From Byssovorax sp. (GTDB lineage Bacteria > Myxococcota_A > Polyangia > Polyangiales > Polyangiaceae): a stretch of DNA of 64,000 nucleotides. Positions 44,213-52,714 of the stretch are shown in pieces. Within the stretch, counting starts at the first letter, position 1. Each line of letters opens with the position of its first letter. The position numbers were made by a program, and so were the translations under genes. The notes below the pieces were generated by a model. The model was not told the origin of the DNA and ran no database searches. It saw only the letters and a list, made by a program, of their open reading frames with translations. The stretch is taken from the NCBI GenBank assembly GCA_025362495.1, contig JANYGI010000102.1:124001-188000 (forward strand), given 5' to 3'.

Positions 44213-45223
44213 ATGCACGGGCTTCTTCTGCCGCTGATCCTCGTCGTCGTGGTCGCGCTGATCTTCGACTACATCAACGGCTTTCACGACACCGCGAACG
44301 CCATCGCGACCGTCGTCAGCACCGGCGTGCTCCCGATCCGCACCGCGGTGCTGCTCGCCGCCACGCTCAATTTCGGCGGCGCCCTGCTCGGGACGGCGGT
44401 CGCCGGCACGATCGGCAAGGGCCTGCTCCACCCGAGCGTCGTGACCCAGGTCGTGGTGCTGAGCGCGCTGCTCGGCGCGACGGCGTGGAACCTGATCACC
44501 TGGTACTTCGGCATCCCGTCGTCGTCGTCGCACGCGCTCGTGGGCGGGCTCGTGGGCGCGGGGATCGCGCGGGCGAGCCGCTCTGCCGTGCAGGGCGCGG
44601 GCCTCGTCCGGATCATCGAGGGCCTGATCGTGAGCCCGCTGGTGGGCTTCATCATCGCGTTCCTGGTGATGATCGCCATCTTCTGGATCGCGCGTCGCGC
44701 CCGGCCGGCGCGGATGAACCGGGCGTTCCGCCGCCTGCAGATGGTCTCGGCCGGCCTGATGGCCGTGGCTCACGGGAGCAACGACGCGCAGAAGACGATG
44801 GGCATCATCACGATGAGCCTCGTCGCCTACGGCGCGATCCCCGGCGGCCACGAGAAGTTCGCCGTGCCGCTGTGGGTGGTGATCGCCTGCGCGACGGCGA
44901 TGGCCGCGGGGACCGCCGCCGGCGGCGTCCGCATCATCAAGACGATGGGCACCAAGATCATCGATCTGAAGCCGATCCACGGCTTCGCGGCCGAGACGAG
45001 CGCCGCGATCACCATCCTCACGGGCTCGTTCCTCGGCATGCCGGTGTCGACGACCCACGTGATCACCGGCTGCATCATGGGCGCCGGCGCGAGCCAGCGC
45101 GTGAGCGCCGTGCGCTGGGGCGTGACGACGCGGATCTTCTACGCGTGGATCCTGACGATCCCGGTGAGCGCCGTGGTGTCGTGGCTCTGCTACCAGGCGC
45201 TGCACATCCCGCTCGGGGAGTAG
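44213..45223 (+). CDS. pit: Low-affinity inorganic phosphate transporter
   Basis: 336-residue Pit-family carrier with about ten membrane segments. Family motifs: DYINGFHDTANAIATVVSTG near the start and a second copy VAHGSNDAQKTMGIITM in the middle, and GMPVSTTHVITGCIMGAG at the end (the two-fold repeated Pit signature). It imports phosphate with protons or as metal-phosphate. It pairs with DUF47 in a two-gene operon facing the convergent phoU gene. A repeat element (45235-45332) lies 11 bp after its stop. Confidence 0.93.
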   Translation: MHGLLLPLILVVVVALIFDYINGFHDTANAIATVVSTGVLPIRTAVLLAATLNFGGALLGTAVAGTIGKGLLHPSVVTQVVVLSALLGATAWNLITWYFGIPSSSSHALVGGLVGAGIARASRSAVQGAGLVRIIEGLIVSPLVGFIIAFLVMIAIFWIARRARPARMNRAFRRLQMVSAGLMAVAHGSNDAQKTMGIITMSLVAYGAIPGGHEKFAVPLWVVIACATAMAAGTAAGGVRIIKTMGTKIIDLKPIHGFAAETSAAITILTGSFLGMPVSTTHVITGCIMGAGASQRVSAVRWGVTTRIFYAWILTIPVSAVVSWLCYQALHIPLGE

Positions 45224-45234
45224 GAGCCTGGTGC

Positions 45235-45332
45235 TTTTCGCCGATCCGGGCGCGGGGCCGGCGTTGTCGTCGTCACCGTACGTGCGTACGGCTCCTCCTC
45301 CGCCTTGGCCGCGCACCCGGCTCGACGAAAAT
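45235..45332. repeat. MITE-like palindromic element, copy 2 (98 bp)
   Basis: Left end TTTTCGCCGATCCGGGC and right end CCCGGCTCGACGAAAA form an inverted repeat as in copy 1 (29391-29517); the inner right half is nearly identical. In place of the extra block of copy 1 it has a perfect 7-bp hairpin CCGTACG-TG-CGTACGG. It lies between the convergent stops of pit and phoU. No U-run is present, so it is not a normal terminator. Confidence 0.75.
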
Positions 45333-45373
45333 CACTGGCGGCTCCAGGGCCGGTGTCGATGGAGGACAGCCAA

Positions 45374-46105
45374 TCAGCGCTTGCCGGTGCCGGACTCGTT
45401 TGGCGGGGGCGGAGCGTCGCTGTCGTGCTTGCGGTTGTAGTGGCGGATGTCGGTGCCCTTCACGAGGAACACCGTCGTCTCGGCCACGTTCATCGCGTGG
45501 TCGGCGATGCGCTCGAGGTACTTGGCGATCGATTGCACGCGGGTCGCTCGATAGACGCTCTTCGGATCCTTCGCCATCAGCTCGAGGACCTGCTTGAAGA
45601 TGCGGCCGTAGTGCTCGTCGATGCCGTCGTCGCGCGTGAGGAGCTCGCGCGCCCGGTCGACGTCGCGGGCGACGAGGACGTCGAGCGCCTCGTGCACCAC
45701 CGCGATCGCCTCGCCCGCCAGGCTCTCCAGGTCGGCCACCGGCGGGAGCGGCGGCTCCTCGTTGAGCTCGATCACTCGCTCGCAGATGTTCACGCAGAGA
45801 TCGCCGATGCGCTCGAGATCGGTGACGATCTTCAGCGCCGTCGTGATGAAGCGGAGATCCGACGCCACCGGCTGGCGCGTCGCGAGGATCCGCATCGCCA
45901 GCTCGTCGACCTCGCACTCCAGGCGGTTGATCCGCCGGTCGAGGCGCATCGTCGACTGCGCGAGCGGCGTGTCGCGCGTGGAGAGCGCCGTCGCGCCCTT
46001 GCCGATCATCTCTTCCACGAGGCTGCCCATGAGGAGCAGCTTCTCGCGGAGGGTGCCGAGCTCTTGCTCGTAGAGTTTGCTGGTGTGCGTGCTGTTGACG
46101 GCCAT
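45374..46105 (-). CDS. phoU: Phosphate-signalling protein PhoU
   Basis: 243-residue PhoU with two three-helix bundles. Metal-site motifs: VDELAMRILATRQPVASDLR with RFITTALKIVTDLERIGDL in the first half, and SVYRATRVQSIAKYLERIADHAMNVAE in the second. PhoU links the Pst transporter to the PhoR kinase and switches off the Pho regulon in high phosphate. The ATG at 46105 is preceded by GAGGCGAG; the longer TTG start at 46117 is not needed. It lies 28 bp after pstB in the pst operon. No phoB/phoR pair is present in the window. Confidence 0.93.
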   Translation of the reverse strand: MAVNSTHTSKLYEQELGTLREKLLLMGSLVEEMIGKGATALSTRDTPLAQSTMRLDRRINRLECEVDELAMRILATRQPVASDLRFITTALKIVTDLERIGDLCVNICERVIELNEEPPLPPVADLESLAGEAIAVVHEALDVLVARDVDRARELLTRDDGIDEHYGRIFKQVLELMAKDPKSVYRATRVQSIAKYLERIADHAMNVAETTVFLVKGTDIRHYNRKHDSDAPPPPNESGTGKR

Positions 46106-46133
46106 GACTCGCCTCAATCTACCTGGCGTAAGC

Positions 46134-46925
46134 TCAACCGAACTTGCCGGTGACGTAGTCTTCGGTGCGGCTCACCTGCGGGTTCGTGAAAATCCGCTCG
46201 GTGCGGTCGAACTCGATGAGATCGCCTAGATAGAAGAACGCGGTGTAATCCGAGACTCGCGCGGCTTGCTGCATGTTGTGGGTCACCAGTACCAGGGTAT
46301 AGCGCTCCTTGAGCTCGTCGATCAGCTCTTCGATGCGCGCGGTGGCGATCGGATCCAGGGCCGAGCAAGGTTCGTCGAGGAGGATGACTTCGGGCTCGAC
46401 CGCGAGCACGCGCGCGATGCAAAGGCGTTGCTGCTGCCCGCCGCTGAGCGACATGCCCGATTGATCGAGCTTGTCCTTCACTTCGTCCCAGAGCGCCACG
46501 GCGCGGAGCGTCTGCTCGACGACCTCGTTCGGCGCCTTGACCTTGAGCCCGTTCAACGTGTGCCCGGCCAGGACGTTCTGCCGGATTGACATCGTCGGAA
46601 ACGGGTTGGGCTTCTGAAACACCATGCCGACCTGCCGTCGGAGGCGCACCGGATCGATCTTGCGATCGTAGACGTCGATCCCGTCGAGCGTGACGGCGCC
46701 CTCGGCGCGGGCGCCCGGCGTCTGCTCGTGCATCCGGTTCAAGCAGCGGAGGAACGTCGATTTCCCGCAGCCGGACGGGCCGATCATCGCCGTCACACGC
46801 TTCTCGGGGATGTCGAGATCGATGTCCTTCACCGCGCGGAACTTGTCGAAGTACGCGTTGAGCTTGCGGACCGAGATCTTCGTCGTCTCGGCGACGACCG
46901 CGGGCTGCGGATCGGTATCGATCAT
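46134..46925 (-). CDS. pstB: Phosphate ABC transporter ATP-binding protein PstB
   Basis: 263-residue ABC ATPase. Walker A is [21 protein letters not shown]-loop [12 protein letters not shown], signature [18 protein letters not shown], Walker [14 protein letters not shown], and the switch His in [13 protein letters not shown]. The FQKPNPFP and CxLNRMH sequences are diagnostic for PstB. It starts with ATG overlapping the pstA stop (ATGA). Confidence 0.96.
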   Translation of the reverse strand: MIDTDPQPAVVAETTKISVRKLNAYFDKFRAVKDIDLDIPEKRVTAMIGPSGCGKSTFLRCLNRMHEQTPGARAEGAVTLDGIDVYDRKIDPVRLRRQVGMVFQKPNPFPTMSIRQNVLAGHTLNGLKVKAPNEVVEQTLRAVALWDEVKDKLDQSGMSLSGGQQQRLCIARVLAVEPEVILLDEPCSALDPIATARIEELIDELKERYTLVLVTHNMQQAARVSDYTAFFYLGDLIEFDRTERIFTNPQVSRTEDYVTGKFG

Positions 46926-47809
46926 CGGCGTGAGCCTCCCATGGCGCGAGACGCGGCGATCCGCGCCGTGAGGTTGAGGAAGAAGACCACCACGATCAGC
47001 ACCAGCGCGCCGGTCCAGGCCTGGTCCTGCCAGTCCTTGTACGGTGACGTGGCGTAGGTGAGGATCTGCACGGGCAGCGAGGCCATCGGCTTGTCGACGG
47101 CGAAGCTCCAGTAGCGGTTGTTGAAGGCGGTGAAGATCAGCGGGGCCGTCTCGCCCGCGATGCGGGCCACGGCCAGCATCACGCCCGTCGCGATGCCCGG
47201 AAGGGCCGTGCGGAGGACGATGAAGATGCTGGAGCGCCAGGCGGGGACGCCGAGGCCGAGCGCCGCCTCGCGGAGCTGCGGGGGCACGAGGCGGAGCAGC
47301 TCTTCCGTGGTGCGCGTGACGGTCGGGATCATCACGAGGGCGAGCGCGATGCCGCCGGCGAGCGCCGAGAAGCGGTGCATCGCCACGACCACGAGCGAGT
47401 AGACGAACACGCCGACGGTGATCGACGGGACGCCGCCGAGCACGTCGGCCGTGAAGCGGATCACCGTGCGCAGGCGCCCGCGGCCGACCTCGGCGAGGTA
47501 CACGCCGGCGCCGACGCCGATGGGCAGCCCGATCGCGCAGGCGATGGCGATCAGCACCAGCGTGCCGACGACCGCGTTGCCCATGCCGCCGCCGGTCTCG
47601 CCGACGGGCGCCGGCAGCCGCGTGAAGAACGCGATCGACACGCCCGCGAGCCCGCGCTTGATCACGTAGAGAACGATCGAGAACAGCGGCGCGAGCACCA
47701 CGACCGCGGAGAGGGTGCAGAGCACCGTGAAGAAGCGGCTGCGCAGGTGGCGGGCGCGATCGCCGGGGCCGGGCTCGAGCAAGCGGTGGGCTGCGGGGGT
47801 CGCGCTCAT
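46922..47809 (-). CDS. pstA: Phosphate ABC transporter permease PstA
   Basis: 295-residue permease with about six membrane segments. The inner-loop EAA-type motif that docks PstB is [37 protein letters not shown] and [11 protein letters not shown] are typical PstA landmarks. Both ends overlap neighbours by ATGA, so synthesis is coupled with PstC and PstB. Confidence 0.94.
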   Translation of the reverse strand: MSATPAAHRLLEPGPGDRARHLRSRFFTVLCTLSAVVVLAPLFSIVLYVIKRGLAGVSIAFFTRLPAPVGETGGGMGNAVVGTLVLIAIACAIGLPIGVGAGVYLAEVGRGRLRTVIRFTADVLGGVPSITVGVFVYSLVVVAMHRFSALAGGIALALVMIPTVTRTTEELLRLVPPQLREAALGLGVPAWRSSIFIVLRTALPGIATGVMLAVARIAGETAPLIFTAFNNRYWSFAVDKPMASLPVQILTYATSPYKDWQDQAWTGALVLIVVVFFLNLTARIAASRAMGGSRR

Positions 47810-48816
47810 GCTGTGCCTCCCATGCGGTTCTTCGTCATCGCCACGAGCCAGCGGGCCATGAGGTTCATCACCAGGGCGACGCAGAGGAGCAGCAAGGCCA
47901 TCTCCGCGAGCGCCGAGAGGTAGAGATCGGAGTCGGCCTCGGCAAACTCGTTGGCGATGACGCTGGCCATCGAGTAGCCCGGCGCGAGGATCGACGCGGC
48001 GGCCTTCGGGCGGTTGCCGATGACCATCGTCACGGCCATCGTCTCGCCGAGGGCGCGGTTCAAGCCGAGGATGATCGCCCCGACGATGCCGGAGCGCGCC
48101 GCCGGGAGCACCGCATAGCGGATGGTGTCCCAGGGCGTGGCGCCGAGGCCGATCGCGGCTTCACGGTGGGTGTCGGGTACCGCCTTCAGCACCTCGCGGG
48201 TGATCGAGGTGATCGTCGGGACGATCATGATCGCCAGGATCACGCCGGCCGCGAGCATCCCGAAGCCGAGCGGCGGGCCCTCGAAGAACGGGATCGAGCC
48301 GAGGTACTTGATGATCAGCGGCTCGACCGACTCGCGCAGGGCGGGCACGAGGACGAAGATGCCCCAGAAGCCGTAAACGACGCTGGGGATCGCCGCGAGC
48401 AGCTCGACCAGGAAGCCGAGCGGCTTGCGGAGGCGCGACGGCGCGAGATCCGAGAGGAAGATCGCCAGGCCGATCGAGACCGGCACGGCGATCACCAGCG
48501 CCAGCAGCGACGAGAGCACGGTGCCGTAAATGAAAGGCCACGCGCCGAACTGCTGGTGAACCGGATCCCACGTCGATGACGTCAGGAACGAGAGCCCGAA
48601 CTTCGCCAGCGAGAGCTGCGAGGTGCGCACGAGCTGGGCCACCATCATCGCCGGCACGGCCAGGATGGTGAGCCCGAACAGCGTCATCACGCCGCGGAAG
48701 GCGCGGTCGCCCGTCGGGCTTCCGATGGGCGCGGCACGCATTGCATCCCTTGATCCCGCGGGGGTCGCGCGATCGCTGGTCACTTCCGGCACGGGTAGCT
48801 CTTCCACCTGGCTCAT
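47806..48816 (-). CDS. pstC: Phosphate ABC transporter permease PstC
   Basis: 336-residue permease with a hydrophilic N-terminus of about 35 residues and six or more membrane segments. EAA-type loop: [37 protein letters not shown] and [17 protein letters not shown] are diagnostic for PstC. It starts 84 bp after pstS stops; a structured hairpin occupies that gap. Both C- and N-terminal gene ends fit the operon order pstS-C-A-B-phoU. Confidence 0.95.
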   Translation of the reverse strand: MSQVEELPVPEVTSDRATPAGSRDAMRAAPIGSPTGDRAFRGVMTLFGLTILAVPAMMVAQLVRTSQLSLAKFGLSFLTSSTWDPVHQQFGAWPFIYGTVLSSLLALVIAVPVSIGLAIFLSDLAPSRLRKPLGFLVELLAAIPSVVYGFWGIFVLVPALRESVEPLIIKYLGSIPFFEGPPLGFGMLAAGVILAIMIVPTITSITREVLKAVPDTHREAAIGLGATPWDTIRYAVLPAARSGIVGAIILGLNRALGETMAVTMVIGNRPKAAASILAPGYSMASVIANEFAEADSDLYLSALAEMALLLLCVALVMNLMARWLVAMTKNRMGGTA

Positions 48817-48847
48817 CGCTTCCTCAGCCGCGGTTCGGACGCAAGGG

Positions 48848-48891
48848 GGAGGGCACCATCACCGCGTGGCGCGGGATGAGCGGGGCCCTCC
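48848..48891 (-). promoter_or_regulatory. Hairpin in the pstS-pstC gap
   Basis: GGAGGGC (48848-48854) pairs with GCCCTCC (48885-48891); inside, CCGCG and CGCGG (48862-48866, 48870-48874) form a second stem. It lies between the pstS stop and pstC start. Stem-loops at this place often protect pstS mRNA so that more binding protein than permease is made; partial termination is the alternative. Confidence 0.4.
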
Positions 48892-48900
48892 GTTCGCGGA

Positions 48901-50004
48901 TCAGGGCAGGAAGGCCTTGCCGTCGGGCCCCGTGACCAGCTTCAGCTTGGCGTCGGCCTTCTTCACGAGCTCGTCGGGCAGCGGAGCATAGTTGAGCGCC
49001 TGGGTGAGCTTCTGACCGTCGTGGAGCGACCACGAGAGGAAGCTCGTCAGGGCCTTGCCCTTCGCGGCGTCTTTCTGCTCCTTGAAGAGCAGCATGTACG
49101 TGAATCCGGCGATCGGATAGGCCGCGTCGCCCTCGGCGTTGACGATCGAGACGCGGAGATCGTCAGGCATCTTCGCGAGCCCGCTCGCACCGGCGGCGGT
49201 GACGCTCTCGAGGGTCGGCAGGACGAACTTGCCCGCCGCGTTCTTCATCGATGCATACGAGAGCTTGTTCTGCGCGGCATAGACCAGCTCGACATAGCCA
49301 ATCGCGCCGGGGGTGCTCGACACCTGGCCTGAGATGCCCTCGTTGCCCTTGGCGCCGAGTCCAGAGGGCCAGTTGACGCTGGTGCCCGAGCCCGGGCCCG
49401 CCTTCCACTCGGGGCTGACCGCGGTGAGGTAGTCGACGAAGATCTTCGTGGTGCCGCTGCCGTCGGAGCGGTGGACCGAGGCGATGGCCTTCTTGGGGAG
49501 CTTGACGCCGGGGTTCTCCTTGGCGATCGCCGGATCGTCCCAGTCCTTGATCTTGCCGAGGAAGATGCCGGCGGCGGCCTCGGGCGTGATCTTGAGGCCG
49601 CTCGGCACGCCTTCGAGGTTGTACGTGAGCACGACGGCGCCGAGGCAGGTCGGGATGTGGAGCATTCCCGGGGCCTTGCCGAGCTGCTCGTCGGACATCG
49701 GCGCGTCGCTGGCGCCGAAGTCGACGGTGCGCTCGGTGATCTGCCGGATGCCGCCGCCCGAGCCGATCGACTGGTAGTTGATCTGGAGGTCGGGCGTGGT
49801 CTTCGTGAAGTCCGAGATCCACTTGGTGTAGAGCGGATACGGGAACGTGGCGCCGGCGCCGGTGAGAGTGATCTTGCCGCCCGCGGCCGGAGGCGCGTCG
49901 GCCTTCTTCGAGCCGGGCAGGGGGGCGTCGCCCGCGCCCCCGTCCGACTTGCCACAGCCGACCGCGAGCGCGAGGATGGAGACTGCGAAGAGGGTTCGTG
50001 TCAT
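48901..50004 (-). CDS. pstS: Phosphate-binding lipoprotein PstS
   Basis: 367-residue periplasmic binding lipoprotein (VSILALAVGC lipobox, Cys17). Phosphate-site motifs: TGAGATFPYPLYTKWI, INYQSIGSGGGIRQI, DFGASDAPM and VHRSDGSGTTKIF, all standard for PstS. It captures phosphate for the PstCAB transporter. The ATG at 50004 has no good ribosome site and lies only about ten bases after the predicted start of transcription from the PHO box promoter. Confidence 0.95.
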   Translation of the reverse strand: MTRTLFAVSILALAVGCGKSDGGAGDAPLPGSKKADAPPAAGGKITLTGAGATFPYPLYTKWISDFTKTTPDLQINYQSIGSGGGIRQITERTVDFGASDAPMSDEQLGKAPGMLHIPTCLGAVVLTYNLEGVPSGLKITPEAAAGIFLGKIKDWDDPAIAKENPGVKLPKKAIASVHRSDGSGTTKIFVDYLTAVSPEWKAGPGSGTSVNWPSGLGAKGNEGISGQVSSTPGAIGYVELVYAAQNKLSYASMKNAAGKFVLPTLESVTAAGASGLAKMPDDLRVSIVNAEGDAAYPIAGFTYMLLFKEQKDAAKGKALTSFLSWSLHDGQKLTQALNYAPLPDELVKKADAKLKLVTGPDGKAFLP

Positions 50005-50013
50005 TTGCCGAAC

Positions 50014-50048
50014 ACGGATAGTCGCGCTCGGTGACAGCCGTGTGTCAG
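50014..50048 (-). promoter_or_regulatory. PHO box and -10 element for pstS
   Basis: On the minus strand the two 7-base half-sites CTGACAC and CTGTCAC are separated by ACGG (plus coordinates 50031-50048), matching the PhoB-binding PHO box layout of 7+4+7. A TATCCG -10-like hexamer lies about 10 bp downstream, at the right spacing for a PhoB-activated promoter. This would start transcription a few bases before the pstS ATG, almost leaderless. PhoB control is inferred. Confidence 0.7.
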
Positions 50049-50077
50049 CCCCGTGTGTGGGTCGGGGCGAGCACAGA

Positions 50078-50572
50078 TCAGCCGTGGGCTTTGCCGAGGA
50101 TGACCTGCATTTCGTGGGTCGGGATCTCGAACGCGCGGGCCAGCGCCTGGAGGGCGAGACCCTGCTTCACGCCGATGCCGCCGTCCTTCCACGAGACGGC
50201 GGAGGCCACCAGGAAGGCGCCCCGGCGGTGATCGGGATCGGGGATGTCGCTCCCGAGCGCGGCGATCCGCGCGGCCTGCCCCTCGTTCTCGTGGCGCGAG
50301 GCCGCGACGCCGAAGAGGGTGGCGAGGGTCTCTTCGGTGATGTTGGTGAGCTTGTAGAGGCCGTCCGACAGGGCGTCGGTCTCGGCCTGCGTGACCTCGC
50401 CGTCGGCCGCGGCGATCAGGTAGGCGGCCTCCACCAGGCCCGCGAGCAGCGTCGCTTCTTCGGCCGCCGCGCCCTCGTCGGTGATGCGCTGCTGCTCGGA
50501 GCTCACCTGTTCGATGAAGCTCGCGTTGTCCGCGAGCGTGCCTGCCACCGATTCCAGTCGTTCTTCGCTCAT
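50078..50572 (-). CDS. TerB-like tellurite resistance/phage-type acidic protein
   Basis: 164-residue acidic helical protein. The central segment LLAGLVEAAYLIAAADGEVT and the later SDGLYKLTNITEETL resemble the TerB family metal-binding fold, with acidic ADGEVTQAE as the metal-site motif. The N-terminal 50 residues are helical and charged. The ATG at 50572 has GGGAG 8 bp upstream. It is monocistronic on the minus strand, between the protease and pst genes. A stress or metal function is likely by family; no ter gene cluster is nearby. Confidence 0.7.
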   Translation of the reverse strand: MSEERLESVAGTLADNASFIEQVSSEQQRITDEGAAAEEATLLAGLVEAAYLIAAADGEVTQAETDALSDGLYKLTNITEETLATLFGVAASRHENEGQAARIAALGSDIPDPDHRRGAFLVASAVSWKDGGIGVKQGLALQALARAFEIPTHEMQVILGKAHG

Positions 50573-50613
50573 TGGTCGTCTCCCTGGTGCTGTTCCGGGC
50601 CGAGCCTATACCA

Positions 50614-52182
50614 TCATCCGACGCGGCGGCGGCGCCTCGCGACGATTCCGATCGCGCCGAGCGCGAGCGCCGCAAAAGGGGCCGTGTTGCCCCGCTCGCT
50701 CTCGGCCGTCGAGCACGCGCAGCCGCCGGCCTGGGTGTCGCCGCTGCTGCCAGCGCCGCCCGTCCCGCTCGCCGCGGTCGCCGAGGCCGCTCCGCCGACG
50801 CCTGCGGCCGTGGTGACGGCGCTCGCTTCGCCGCCGGCCCCGCCCGAGCCGCCCGCGCCGCTCGTCGTCGTCTCGCCGCTGCCCGTCGTGGCCGCGCTCG
50901 AGCTCGCCGCGGAGGTGGTGCCGCCCGCGTTCGCAGGATCGTTGACGTTGCACGCGCACGTGGTCTTGGCGCACGCGTAGTAGGCTGCGGCCTTGGCGTT
51001 GGTCGCGCACGCGGCGGGCGCGGCCCCGGTGGTGAAGCACTTCTTGCACGTGGCGTCGGACTGGCACTCCCATGCTTCGGCGCAGCACGCGGACTCCACG
51101 CACGTCTTGCAGGTGCCGTCGGTGACCTTGAGGCCGCACTTCGGCCCGGTGCAGGTGCTGGTCTGTCCGCAGGCCTGCGGGCAGGCGCCGGTGCAGATGC
51201 AGCTGTTGATGGCCTCGTATTTCTGGAGGCCACCGACGTGCGCGGTGTTGCAGGCGTTGATGCAGGTGGTGCTGGTGCAGGCCTGGTAACACTGCGCGAG
51301 GGCGCTGCACTCGGCGTCGTTGAAGCACTTGTTGGTGACGTCGGTGCAGCCGGCGTGCTGGGTGGCGGCCTGGCTGCAGACGTTGCAGTCGACGGTGATC
51401 GGGCAGACGGGGTTCGAGGGCTGGTCGGCCAGGAAGGGAGCGATGAAGCTCGTGTAGACGGCCGAGGTCCGCATGCTGGTACCGAGCTGATTGCACTGCT
51501 TGTCGCCGAACGACGTCACCGAGGCCACCATCTCCTGGCCGTTGACGGTGACGATCCCGGGGCCGCCGCTGTCGCCCTCGCAGGTGCCGCTCTGGCCGGC
51601 GTTCGCGTACTCGACGAAGTAGGTGTCGAGGCCGCCGATGGTCTTGTCGACCTTGCGACGCAGGCTGTTGCCGCCGCCCGGCGGCGCCGCGGTGATGCCG
51701 TAGCCAACGTAGGTGATCGGCGTGCCAATCGCGAGAGTGTCAGTCTGCGACGACATCGCGGGGATCGTGGGGATGCCCGTGGCGTTCTTGAACTTGAGCA
51801 TGCACACGTCGTCGGTGCCGCCGGCGTAGTCGAGGTAACAAGGATCCTTGTTGACCGAGCCCGGGACGATCTGGTGGCTGACCCCGGTGTTGTAATCGGG
51901 CCCGACGACGACCTCGGTGGGCAGATCGCCGGCCGGGCAACAGTGCGCCGCGGTGAGCACGTACCCGATGCCGCCCGCGACCTGGAGGACAGTGCCGGTG
52001 CACTCGAAGTCGGGCGCGAGGACGGCGACGACGGCCGTGTGCGTGGCGTCGAGCTGCCCGTTGATGATCGCGCTGTCCTCGCTCTGCACGCGCTCACCCT
52101 CGGTCGGCACCGGGCTTTCCTGGCCGCAGCCGAGGAGGAGCAGCGAGCCGACGAGGACCTGTGTGAGGAGCAGATGGCGCAT
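50614..52182 (-). CDS. Lipidated trypsin-like serine protease with MYXO-CTERM
   Basis: 522-residue exported protease. The N-terminus is a lipoprotein signal (VGSLLLLGC, Cys19). The S1 domain (about residues 39-255) has IINGQLDATHTAVVAV, His80 in VLTAAHCCP, Asp125 in TDDVCMLKF, and Ser205 in CEGDSGGPG, so the triad is intact. A Cys-rich region follows (about 255-420), then a Ser/Thr/Gly/Ala linker and a MYXO-CTERM tail: GGCACSTAESERGN, a hydrophobic helix and ARRRRRVG. Having both a lipobox and a MYXO-CTERM is unusual, as each normally anchors a protein. The start at ATG 52182 has GGAG nearby. Confidence 0.88.
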   Translation of the reverse strand: MRHLLLTQVLVGSLLLLGCGQESPVPTEGERVQSEDSAIINGQLDATHTAVVAVLAPDFECTGTVLQVAGGIGYVLTAAHCCPAGDLPTEVVVGPDYNTGVSHQIVPGSVNKDPCYLDYAGGTDDVCMLKFKNATGIPTIPAMSSQTDTLAIGTPITYVGYGITAAPPGGGNSLRRKVDKTIGGLDTYFVEYANAGQSGTCEGDSGGPGIVTVNGQEMVASVTSFGDKQCNQLGTSMRTSAVYTSFIAPFLADQPSNPVCPITVDCNVCSQAATQHAGCTDVTNKCFNDAECSALAQCYQACTSTTCINACNTAHVGGLQKYEAINSCICTGACPQACGQTSTCTGPKCGLKVTDGTCKTCVESACCAEAWECQSDATCKKCFTTGAAPAACATNAKAAAYYACAKTTCACNVNDPANAGGTTSAASSSAATTGSGETTTSGAGGSGGAGGEASAVTTAAGVGGAASATAASGTGGAGSSGDTQAGGCACSTAESERGNTAPFAALALGAIGIVARRRRRVG

Positions 52183-52340
52183 GAATCTCCGCGGGGGCTG
52201 GGTGTGGATCCCAGCCTGACCGTAGCGGCGATTGGCGCGGAAACTCAAGCGTGAACGCTGGCGCTGTGGGAATGCGGCGCGGGTGGACGTTGCCGGCTTT
52301 CCCGCGTCGTCGGTGCAGCTCGGGCGCCTCGGTGCTGACA

Positions 52341-52362
52341 CCCGAGGATATCACCCCTCGGG
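52341..52362. repeat. 7-bp inverted repeat
   Basis: CCCGAGG (52341-52347) and CCTCGGG (52356-52362) are exact inverted copies with an 8-base loop containing ATATCAC. It lies 28 bp before the larger palindrome. Confidence 0.45.
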
Positions 52363-52389
52363 CGTCGCCTCCTCGGCTCCGAGGTCCTG

Positions 52390-52431
52390 GCACGTCAGGC
52401 CAGCGGCGCACCGAAGTCAGGCCTGACGTGC
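52390..52431. repeat. 12-bp perfect inverted repeat
   Basis: GCACGTCAGGCC (52390-52401) is the exact reverse complement of GGCCTGACGTGC (52420-52431), with an 18-base loop. No U-run follows on either strand. It is the longest perfect palindrome pair outside the repeat families in this window. Confidence 0.6.
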
Positions 52432-52714
52432 GGCGGTCCCTGCGTCGCGCGGATCTCTCGTGGGCGCCGGACGGGGTGGGCTCCCGGAGCAGGTGTCGCG
52501 CAGCCTCGGCGGTGACGCGGCGGGATACCGGCGCAGAGGTGCTGCGGTCCCCGAGCTGAGGCGTCACGCCTCTGACGACGGAGCCCGCGGAGCTTACGGC
52601 CCGTGCGCCGAAGCTATTGATCTGGGGTGGAGAGACGCCGCGCCGTCCGAAGGCTCGGCGTTTTCACCGGGGGACGAGGCGCGATCCGCGCCCCGGTGGA
52701 CCTCGGGTCGGGGA

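Larger units (their letters stand above)
52183..52714. other. Non-coding gap with inverted repeats
   Basis: About 530 bp with no gene that I can support; short frames here lack family motifs and codon bias. It holds the two inverted repeats listed separately (52341-52362 and 52390-52431). Both flanking genes are on the minus strand, so the gap probably contains the protease promoter near 52183-52250 and the 3' flank of the gene at 52715. Confidence 0.6.

Noticed and set aside
45235-45332. Bidirectional terminator between pit and phoU
   Set aside because: The element has TTTT on the left and AAAA on the right of the stem, the reverse of what an intrinsic terminator needs on either strand.
52094-52567. 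157-codon minus-strand frame in the gap upstream of the protease
   Set aside because: Arg/Pro/Ser-rich translation without family features, running through the palindromes; it overlaps the protease signal-peptide region in another frame.
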